A stretch of 43,020 nt of DNA from the NCBI GenBank assembly GCA_945875845.1, contig CAMCMB010000061.1:1-43020 (forward strand). Reading direction: 5' to 3'. A program made the position numbers and the translations under genes. Below are positions 39,101 to 43,020 of this stretch, in pieces. The notes under the pieces were generated by a model that was not told the origin of the DNA, made no database searches, and saw nothing but the letters and a program-made list of their open reading frames with translations. This stretch comes from Pirellula staleyi DSM 6068 (lineage in GTDB: Bacteria > Planctomycetota > Planctomycetia > Pirellulales > Pirellulaceae). Position 1 is the first letter of the stretch. Each line of letters opens with the position of its first letter.

Positions 39101-40624
39101 TCACATGCGCTACAAGTCGGTTCGACTGGTATCTTATTGAAGCGCACGCTCGATACCAAGGGACAAATCCAATTTACGTTTGTGAATTCGCCCTATCATG
39201 CCCTGGAACCGCAAACGCTCGCTGGGAACAAAGTTTCCGAATCGGTGCCCAACTCCGATACGCCGAGGGGATCAACCTCTCCCCAATGGTTGTCCCCGAG
39301 CGACGCTGCCAGGCTGCAATTGATGGCGGCGACGAAACGCTTCGAACTGACTCGGCCCAAAGCAGATCTTGCTACGACTCGAACGCTGAGATTTACCGCA
39401 TCCCAGGCTTTGATCCCGCCTCTGAATCAGCTGAATCAACCTTGGCGAGTCGCCGTTGCAGAACATACACTCTTCGACGATTTCGACAGCATTGATGAAG
39501 ACGAATCCCAGACAGTTTCTGAGAAAGCGGATCGCAAGATTTTCTTACCCACCGACTTGACGTTGCGCTACGGAGTCGACAAACCGGGTGCCGCCCAGGT
39601 CCATCAATTGCGAGCTGTGTTACCAGATAACGACCGGTTTGCTCGAACTCAGCCCACGTTGGCAACCCTGCGGGAGCCTCAGCAAATCCAGACCCCAACT
39701 GAGACCCCAACTGACAGCAAGCTTGAAATAATGAGCGCTGTGCTGCCGACGATTGTTGATCAGACGGACGTGCCTGGCGTGACGTCGCTACTAATCAATT
39801 GGAAGGAAACCATTGGTACCGAGCCAATCGGTAACTTATCCAACACGATCGAAGTTCTTCAGAAGCCGAACGTCCCGACCGAGTATATCATTAAACCTGT
39901 CGATGGCACGGGGGCCAGTTCACCGCATCCCCCAATTGCTGCGTTTGAGCGTATCGGCGAGCGGCTGGTTGCTATTTCACCCAACGAACCCGTGCTGATC
40001 ACCGTTGATAACGCAACAGATCGCGCGGCGCTGAAGCGATTGTCAGTTTATCTGGTCAGCCAGTTTAATTTGTCGAATGCCTTCACTGTAGATGGGTTAA
40101 TCTTCACCGCGCAGATGATGTTTAACAAAGATTCATTGACGCCGTCACTAAAGCCACTGACAGACTATTTCACAGTTCCCGGGACCAATGAGCAGGGACC
40201 GTATTTTGTCGCAAGGCTTTCTGGTCCGGCGCTACTGAACGACTTACAGAAGTTCGATACGTGGAACATCGTTTGGGCACCTGCTGGCGACGCTACAAAA
40301 ACCGCGAAAGTGTTTAAATCAGAAGGAACGATTAGGTTCATTGATCCGAGCGAGCTACGAGCGGCCCGCATGGCTGGCGTATGGCGCCGGGACGGTGCCG
40401 ACCTGTTTGGCAATACTTTCCTTGAACAGACGCTGTTCTACGGCGAGTCCGCATCGAGCCAAGGTACTCTCCCACAAATTGTCGCGGAGAACTTTGAGCT
40501 GATTGCTAGAGGCTCCGAGGAAATTGGGATGGCGACGCGTCTCGGTGCGAACGCCAGGCATTTGTTCTTGGTCAAGACGCTTGGAAATGGCGAAACGCTC
40601 AAAGCCGGCAAGTCTGTGTCGTAG
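30143..40624 (+). CDS. Giant protein 2, 3493 residues, with WD40-like beta-propeller repeats
   Basis: One frame of 10.5 kb starts at ATG 30143 (MFQVTLIPRRTSPHADG), preceded by AAAGGG, with no signal peptide. The N-terminal part (1-740) is beta-rich. Propeller-like blades follow at about 780-1180 (VLATGGDDGAVIVWDVESGQ is a textbook WD40 blade; MLLVGHSDGNIAFY). A non-propeller insert spans about 1190-1560. More blades lie at about 1566-2310: VLVHVDGTVRVWPAL, LLRCADGSARLWDDRVGEVW, VIALGGADGSVRCF, VAESRIEVWDLDFDS, VGRVGFVEFWNLSNRQ and STASNIRLWDRLSGVLRQTW. About 2320-3493 is beta-rich with linkers. It forms a tandem with giant 1 (90-bp gap, nearly equal length). WD40-like propellers usually form protein-protein platforms, so a scaffold in a large complex is likely but unproven. 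Confidence 0.85.
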   Translation: MFQVTLIPRRTSPHADGIQIQFDSVPIVPGLFKPQQLTLTEDILLSVAGKDAFRVPATDVTLSGACLLGDPNGGPYEILSGRLVIGKKGSDWPDPIKNYLADNWFADLSVKAIAIGNDGLQLEVDDEGQTRTFRWSPVRVTADPSVVRVRWQELTDTAQSISLLDTELDTVGIRLAQLKYAPSGEGAVVVERYLQRTQRTDLVPPSKLTIERPGFGLHLLGRDWFPETCWSWGDGNNEIFEFVDIAAGDWEPDAELDAELDGKLTATATTDTTDVVPKGLQITKMPPLLTTGRTADDTSELPAAWQYATINANGGGTAAGVWVHWNLSLTDVPSLLAVQSASLDSNLHGLWAINQLDWSFEFGLKPQPASDQPVARDRQEPPRIRLRLTKTKSTSTSKWSATLAISDPQVFGRSPELQFFGRPMLDASALPHAPELALSLTTARVEFANVEFKDPAKMQVSAKLVDGTIKFVAGPQAVEAWVPGPWAGLNDVSLTGANLPADVPSSENPIKLVRDRNQGLVDLPLGDFSLRVAKDVLAEIAFDTQPSSQRTGPTVATLLPWTTWSVTNATTHLDIYHRNLQLEHFEQQQTQRPKGPESFPKSDGIMLPPSNPMSAPGEVQQPVPVDSDFLLRVEMEYDRVRALRDRFARAAAPIEATSGDYVIVENWFHPKLKAKVGIDRPTELGKPPKLNWTITGLQQSASLEVGSRENILEGGLEWAGAVVPDDATLSTPKISVTDAKDGLRKAEFLASNGHVSPVFRTAAIRCLDAAEVGLSEIGQTLLVVYVDEADRTFAWFPSFWKEPRQLTDVTGSLNQIRIVLTADKAQPTEFMIAAMVDGKAKIWSCAVDRDNNDLPRVGSILSLPLPVTGSAMVTSLHSIIAQLNNVLTSMLLVGHSDGNIAFYSRSNLQNIVQNQLATVAPDRPPLNFDGRPIDRMDFRNQAANSPQTQTLLAGTHNGSEHLIHVAVWKNDIAPTALLFASADATPNDKKCPRLIVADNTPILGMALQGFDSTESGQTKDTLYVWGIVKDNNVTRTCQWNLLLPVIGSTADLLPIQVLGTSAETLTGFVPPDQALLGDVSQLAFGDRTEVESRFLVAVTAAGAGQSSSWAQWEPDWDLRQESVPAKSFFQVLAHRGRVTGASVVPRLKASVVLATGGDDGAVIVWDVESGQELYRWQPRDWFIDGLGGVRLAAPKGTIRNDFYVERLAQPHFAGDPEFIVISTSPTDGAGAVQLVLTSDGKDLNLVCNSLLLIRIGTTDQWTVAPADPGIATPLGTIGVYGKQIDGVDDLHSISNWPRIGGHPFYPVDAIFTFAGDPLDDPQPQKIEITGVLLNPADLQDVVASTAALDPSQPEKRVNLFGQAPWFVHHSNQEIRVTLERIGTADGAYDVAGVTGTFDWTFPLADQIPPPSVDRSVPGRLSSLSGVVSWNFKTSSLLLSVEGKNSLADALGREWSLTQPIDLKLERSNPRQLLIRESLPDSSATLLARRTLPHLSDGSQTSVIEQGRGPNGELLALTATDAQKGPSDLFVSEVDTGRRILHCQDRYRDGVLTLRGSSDRDAQPIDAVLVHVDGTVRVWPALSSKNDTASGTFVFEPLLPQAERRRLQPDSSVEAVVVFDGLDKPKDTASPGQHHRLYLLRCADGSARLWDDRVGEVWRFDLPDTIVTAIAIAPSLGTISFDKFVALQPTKFGGPRPINQVLDAVTTVIALGGADGSVRCFLIERELPKLGAPGAPPICFYEHPKLGAEVTSVSLAFDAKALQPNGSPVPGLFVLACCRNGESTSLIEILSKLPYPLLLDLKPVRARLATTEPSLFIAAEVITDSKLSVEIYSKNGIAQPNRHLVNGSSQLSTFALCEAEGSNAIFAAGGQALSFAEVDTTTNPINLSTDGLGGVLADQALSLINVNAGNVLLAIDGNGQARLFRAPHTSPPTKWTLVDGFAPQDSQKVVAATFADTVVPVALRVAESRIEVWDLDFDSRRWVSPAEIGTFTPKDLSAVCFQFVNGRPILAVGRVGFVEFWNLSNRQLERQMACGGTVNQLDLKVDELGEPQVLIGLEGSQATVKNQYRQQFVRGTTANYAVALERQKDATNSADEKLCVTYWEKSTNSNPIQFFISPGEEGAKILHFDAVHFEQSTKIVVVVNLAGGASPGPFSWVFDNSAPNAGTGASGWMILDSKGEGKSGISDVNAETGTQTLEAKPDRTVSRVFTNDKWTTTETIGSGPSNILVREHHTGVEQKLSLPLQNLRLSEANWPVVAAISTASNIRLWDRLSGVLRQTWSANIEVAGNSEPLKPLAKGLLGISSGTDPSLLVAGEQGLLLYRFRTGEFALPRPQSMKQVALAWEPTAEAFPLAAAWSDDTNTTCCADKLAGFIKSSNITAETAVLTSLTLSWQPEPTAENRWHLSGSLSGSTGLTSSVYALDNPADAAKARLLGSLLPGSILAMAWPTALDQGPVRVINTLRPDRGPRRDVSRLLLAVDNSGTLELQEAILPETDSQSLTIVAKWATEKESDNSAVLALVDDDLGVRLVASVLNAQNKGATVMVPTPWLRISSTGAPQFDLQVKLLGATDTKFLGRITRYRHFELDILKGTIPEVNVTLVARPALVQGDAFTFNVEPVANDSSKFLHGAMVLWETGDINPPEGLQGTLTGLQGTLIWETCETSTPVTFEFDGSDIQDVSADTRTLTTVTISNSQFGTTLHSYVTGVIHHDQEPRWELHIAEQPNGAAFAFLFQADLQGFVPVQIAREDANAKWSITVSKTLFASAELTAAESSGSSTPRVRDDVFLPLSKDDGSLALSSGQVVDLVDSSIGVLTSDGFGILSMNDTKGFVFQTLKSTSDVPLDLIGGIDSTIAIPKQAIDVPQLVHRRDLGGRLRAARNGFKPLLEVGDLNAAVVHRRISPVMTDDTRAAVLFESLNIRPSSPAPSNSVGLSVMRTESVMVLTCPEFLDPSTTQAVDIARNLLTATTSSSIGFGLPSEIFNDEAIRSHALQVGSTGILLKRTLDTKGQIQFTFVNSPYHALEPQTLAGNKVSESVPNSDTPRGSTSPQWLSPSDAARLQLMAATKRFELTRPKADLATTRTLRFTASQALIPPLNQLNQPWRVAVAEHTLFDDFDSIDEDESQTVSEKADRKIFLPTDLTLRYGVDKPGAAQVHQLRAVLPDNDRFARTQPTLATLREPQQIQTPTETPTDSKLEIMSAVLPTIVDQTDVPGVTSLLINWKETIGTEPIGNLSNTIEVLQKPNVPTEYIIKPVDGTGASSPHPPIAAFERIGERLVAISPNEPVLITVDNATDRAALKRLSVYLVSQFNLSNAFTVDGLIFTAQMMFNKDSLTPSLKPLTDYFTVPGTNEQGPYFVARLSGPALLNDLQKFDTWNIVWAPAGDATKTAKVFKSEGTIRFIDPSELRAARMAGVWRRDGADLFGNTFLEQTLFYGESASSQGTLPQIVAENFELIARGSEEIGMATRLGANARHLFLVKTLGNGETLKAGKSVS
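30899..30934 (+). repeat. Threefold 12-bp tandem repeat in giant 2
   Basis: Three consecutive 12-bp units of the form GACG(C/G)(A/C)(G/A)AATTG encode DAELDAELDGKL. One unit has begun to diverge, so the event is older than the perfect duplications elsewhere. Confidence 0.8.
37352..37375 (+). repeat. 12-bp tandem duplication in giant 2
   Basis: CTGTCTGGTTCT is followed by CTGTCTGGTTCG, encoding LSGSLSGS, a flexible Gly/Ser linker. Confidence 0.75.
38068..38108 (+). repeat. 21-bp-period tandem duplication in giant 2
   Basis: GGGCCTGCAGGGAACCTTGA occurs twice, exactly 21 bp apart, encoding GLQGTLTGLQGTL. It is the longest of the in-frame duplications and is perfect over 20 bp. Confidence 0.9.
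39422..39439 (+). repeat. 9-bp tandem duplication in giant 2
   Basis: CTGAATCAG is followed by CTGAATCAA, encoding LNQLNQ. Confidence 0.6.
39691..39714 (+). repeat. 12-bp tandem duplication in giant 2
   Basis: GACCCCAACTGA occurs twice without mismatch; in frame it encodes TPTETPTD, a linker-like segment. Confidence 0.85.
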
Positions 40625-40922
40625 ACTCAGTCGACTAGGCTCAGATTGAAAACTCTCTAACATCGATCATGCGAAAGTAAAGTCCGATGAAGACGAGCGA
40701 ACCGCAATCAGGCCCATCTCCGGTCCTCGGTTGTCGTCAAGAAACGGTGTGAAAGTCAGAGGCTTGGCAAGGTCTCAATGAATTCAGCGACCTCGGTGGT
40801 AGTCCACTTCTCATTTTAGTACATCACGAGTCACTTCTGTACGTCACGGGGTTGAACCAAGCGATTTTTTGTGCTCCTATCATAAGTAGTTGCGATTCTA
40901 ATTCCTTGTACGGGACCGATGC
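40625..40922. other. Gene-free stretch after the giant-gene cassette
   Basis: No gene or clear terminator hairpin was found. On the minus strand near 40800-40760 a short frame, EKWTTTEVAEFIETLPSL, ends in a stop and could be the tail of a lost gene, but it is only about 18 codons long. Confidence 0.35.
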
Positions 40923-41335
40923 ATGCATCCCAACGAACAATTGCTGCGAAAGCTCTTTGATCGCTTAAAGGGGGCAACCTGCAGATTCACGCTATGTGGG
41001 ACTTGGCATTGTCTACGAACGCAACTGGCGTACCGAGTGACCTCCGTGTTGAGGTCAGAGATGTAGTTGCGGACGAAAATCAGGGGCGAGCAATAATGGT
41101 CGATGAATATGCCTTTCGCGACACTAAACGACCAGTCCGCAATCTGATCACATCAACCTTCAACTTTCGCGGCGGAAAGATCAGTAGGCAACTCGATAGT
41201 TGTGACGCTGTATCATGGGCTAAACAAGCCCTTGGTGGCTTCCATGGGTTTGTCGCGGGGCGTGTAGAATTTGTTCGTAGGTGGAAGGCAATGGGTAAAC
41301 TCAAAACAGAGCGTCCCAATGCATTCAATTCCTAG
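40923..41335 (+). pseudogene. SnoaL/NTF2-like protein broken by deletion and frameshift
   Basis: ATG 40923 reads MHPNEQLLRKLFDRLKGA, the usual first helix of small SnoaL-like (nuclear transport factor 2 fold) proteins. The rest of the family appears in another frame from 40994: MWDLALS..., DLRVEVRDVVADENQGRAIM, then NLITSTFNFRGGKISRQLD and WAKQALGG, ending at TAG 41335. The roughly 30-40 residues expected between them (with the F.DP strand) are missing, and the two parts are out of frame. A translated fragment from 40994 would lack the first helix and strand. These proteins are single-domain enzymes or binding proteins of about 140 residues; this copy is very probably dead. Confidence 0.7.
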
Positions 41336-41684
41336 TCGCGGGTAAGACATGAGGTTCAAACTCGCCACATATTTGTTAAACCTGATTGCTGCACCGCCCG
41401 TCCTTGACTTTCGCGCAGCTAAATTAGGACCTTTTTCTTTGGTAGTCGGCGTCCGATTCAATCGGCTATGGGGAATAAATAAGTAGGAACCCGTTATATC
41501 AACTGATCCAATTTCAAGTAGTTTAAGCGATGGTGGACAAGATCTGTATTTTCTAAAGCTTGTCGAACTGCAGCGACAACTACAAGACGCGTTGGGTGAC
41601 CCGCTGGTGAGCGTCCGTTGAACCCCATCTTGCATGGGCTGGTATTTTTGAGGGTTTTGTTTCCTCGAATCCAGGAGTTCAACT
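41336..41684. other. Gene-free stretch before the IS66 remnant
   Basis: No gene is convincing here. It should contain the left end of the IS66-type element, but no inverted repeat could be paired because the right end is outside the window. A plus-strand frame, LKLVELQRQLQDALGDPLVSVR, ends at about 41622 and may be the tail of a destroyed gene. Confidence 0.35.
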
Positions 41685-42029
41685 GTGGAAATTTCAAAGC
41701 GTTCGTCTCGGGCTGAGTTTTGGCAGGATGTGATTCAACAGTTTGTTGACAGCAAATTGTCGATCATCGATTTTTGCTCACAGAAGGGACTATCTGTCCC
41801 GTCATTCTATCAATAGAAGCGAAAGCTTCTGCCTCCCGATAAGACTCATCCAGTCAGTGCTATGGTGCCGGTGCGAATCATCCCTTCTAACCCAACGCCT
41901 TCACCGCAACCGATTCAGATCATGACTCCTAGCGGTTTCACGATCCGAATTGATTCATCTATGTCTTCGACTCAGTTGACGCAACTCATCGCAGCGATTG
42001 AAGCCGGTTCGCGAGGTGAATCATGTTGA
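41685..42029 (+). pseudogene. tnpA: IS66 tnpA-like helper ORF with internal amber codon
   Basis: GTG 41685, behind AGGAG, starts VEISKRSSRAEFWQDVIQQF, then DFCSQKGLSVPSFYQ, a TAG at 41814-41816, and KRKLLPPDK...GFTIRID...LTQLIAAIE to a stop at 42027-42029. The stop stands where family members carry Trp (FY-x-WKRKL), so a single TGG to TAG change explains it. The N-terminal helix-turn-helix and C-terminal regions are otherwise intact, so the mutation is recent. The 3' end overlaps tnpB by 7 bp, as is usual for IS66. Confidence 0.75.
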
Positions 42030-42375
42030 CCATCGCTACTCAGACTCGTACCTTCATCACCCTCCAGGCGACCGATATGAGAAAAGGGTTTGATGGTCTT
42101 TCCGGCTTGGTCTCGGATACACTAAAACAAGATCCGCTCTCGGGCGAACGGTTTCTCGTAGTCAATCGTCGACGAGATCGCATGAAGGTTTTGTACTGGG
42201 ACGGAGATGGGCTTGCTATCTGGAATCGTCGCCTGGAGCAAGGCACTTTCAAATCCCCGCTTCCAATGACCAACTCAATGCCATCGAGATCCGGAGCGAC
42301 GAGTTCACGATGTTGCTGCGCGATATCGATCTTAGTAGTGTCAAACGCAGAAAGCGATTCCAATCGGCAAGCTGA
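42023..42375 (+). pseudogene. tnpB: IS66 tnpB with 1-bp frameshift
   Basis: ATG 42023 opens MLTIATQTRTFITLQATDMR, then KGFDGLSGLVSDTLKQDPLS and VLYWDGDGLAIWNRRLEQGTF, the strongly conserved IS66 Orf2 core. Near 42247 the family-like sequence jumps to another frame (FQIPASNDQLNAIEIRSDEF, then LLRDIDLSSVKRRKRF), ending at TGA 42373-42375. One missing base explains the shift. Without it the protein would have about 117 residues, the normal TnpB size. Confidence 0.88.
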
Positions 42376-42456
42376 CAGCCAGTCATTTCGACTTCGAAAA
42401 CACCCCAAATGCTCTTGCTGTTCTGTCATGATCCGCAAGAGCGTTTTTTATATAAA

Positions 42457-42475
42457 TTCTCTCTTTTTGAGAGAA
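42457..42475. terminator. Hairpin with T-rich flank between tnpB and tnpC
   Basis: TTCTCTC-TTTTT-GAGAGAA is a perfect 7-bp stem with a 5-base loop, followed by CCTTTTTTG. The stem has low GC content, so termination would be weak. It might instead only be part of the element's spacer. Confidence 0.35.
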
Positions 42476-42504
42476 CCTTTTTGAGGCTAATGCGTTTAAT
42501 AAGC

Positions 42505-42696
42505 ATGGACGCAAAGGACATGCTCATCCAAGAACTTCAAACTCAGTTACAGCACAATCAAGAGATGTTGCAGCGCAAAGACAATCAGCTTGAACGCATC
42601 GAAGCAAAGCTTCATGAAGTGGCCTCTCAACCAGAGCAAGGCCAAGAAGCCGATCAACCGCCGGATCCTGCCGCTCCGGAAGAACCGTCTAAGTAG
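42505..42696 (+). pseudogene. tnpC: N-terminal coiled-coil fragment of IS66 transposase (tnpC)
   Basis: ATG 42505 gives MDAKDMLIQELQTQLQHNQE, then MLQRKDNQLERIEAKLHEVA and an acidic Pro-rich stretch, ending at TAG 42694-42696 after 63 codons. A leucine-zipper-like start fits the N-terminus of IS66 transposases, which are normally about 500 residues. The same frame stays open for 108 codons after the TAG to the window edge, but that sequence (GSERRPLPPNWRS...) is not recognisable as IS66. The transposase is therefore either rearranged or truncated. Confidence 0.55.
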
Positions 42697-43020
42697 GGAA
42701 GCGAACGTCGACCGCTTCCACCAAATTGGCGATCAATCGCAACTAAGAATCAGCCACTTTCGCAGTTTGAATGGGGTGGTTGCGATTCTTGGATCGCAAC
42801 TATCAGTCTTTTTGATTCAAGTTGGACACTCGATTCCAATTTCAAAAAACGCCTCGCTGTAGATCTTCTAGCTTCTACAACGAGACTTGACTCACGGGAC
42901 TTATACTCCCGATTGCCCAAATTCAATCCTGATCATTACCCGCAGGCTTCGCAAGATTCGAAGCCAACTTCTCGTCAATGCAGTTGCCTGTGGCAACCGT
43001 GCAATCGTTCTTTTACGCCC

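Larger units (their letters stand above)
41685..43020 (+). mobile_element. IS66-family insertion sequence remnant (tnpA-tnpB-tnpC order), partial
   Basis: Three consecutive frames in the order and spacing of IS66 elements are present: a helper ORF with a central SVPSFYQ-x-KRKL, the diagnostic TnpB (TDMRKGFDGL), and a coiled-coil N-terminus of the transposase. All three are damaged: an amber codon in tnpA, a 1-bp frameshift in tnpB and an amber after 63 codons in tnpC. The element runs out of the window on the right, so its boundary at 43020 is only the window edge. Confidence 0.8.

Noticed and set aside
40835-40852. Imperfect direct repeat GTACATCACG / GTACGTCACG as a possible attachment site
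   Set aside because: Only about 10 bp with one mismatch, and no integrase gene in the window.
41494-41697. 67-codon minus-strand frame upstream of tnpA
   Set aside because: It would cover the ribosome-binding site of tnpA in antisense, and no family is recognised.
41813-42696. Stop-codon (TAG) recoding
   Set aside because: Giant 2 and other genes end normally at TAG, and tnpB carries an independent frameshift, so decay of the element is the simpler explanation.

Overview
The window looks like a chromosomal segment of a planctomycete, most likely of the Pirellulales/Rhodopirellula type. The main evidence is a PSCyt1-DUF1549-DUF1553 protein next to a Tat-exported DUF1501 protein, a pair found almost only in Planctomycetota. 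CehA/McbA-like secreted metallohydrolases, weak Shine-Dalgarno signals and very large genes fit the same picture. No rRNA, tRNA or CRISPR array was seen.

Layout. (1) 1-2340 is a zone of gene debris: the start of a Y1 (REP-associated) transposase on the minus strand, REP-like GC-rich repeats, a 5'-truncated glycoside-hydrolase-like gene, a sialidase tail behind an unrelated signal peptide, and the start of another secreted protein. (2) 2376-7605 is an intact operon-like unit: two identical palindromic operators, a GntR/FCD regulator, the PSCyt1/DUF1549/DUF1553 protein and a DUF1501 protein, with 4-bp overlaps or gaps. (3) 7608-7912 holds the remains of a second PSCyt1/DUF1501 pair collapsed by deletion. 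(4) 7938-15557 is a divergent locus. A FadR-type regulator and an SGNH-like secreted protein point left. Two CehA/McbA-type metallohydrolases with a lipoprotein between them point right. A 30-bp perfect palindrome lies in the 90-bp divergent promoter region. (5) 15531-16816 holds a truncated small gene, a REP-like hairpin and one hypothetical gene.

(6) 16817-40624 is the most unusual part: five same-strand genes without recognisable secretion signals. They encode a 149-aa beta-rich protein, a 116-aa protein with a YkuD/DUF5675-like His...Ser-x-Gly-Cys motif, a 477-aa zinc metallopeptidase (HEVGHLLNLRH), a 3528-aa giant protein and a 3493-aa giant protein with WD40-like beta-propeller repeats. 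I do not recognise this set as a described system. Both giants carry several short in-frame tandem duplications, which suggests growth by slippage. (7) 40923-43020 is again decaying: a SnoaL-like gene broken by a deletion/frameshift, and an IS66-family element whose tnpA, tnpB and tnpC reading frames are all damaged.

Working together: units 2 and 4 look like regulated substrate-responsive loci for secreted or envelope proteins, each controlled by its own GntR-family repressor at its own palindrome. Unit 6 looks like a self-contained cassette, possibly a large protein assembly with hydrolytic accessory proteins, but its role cannot be read from sequence alone. The debris at both ends and in the middle indicates an accessory region shaped by insertion and deletion.
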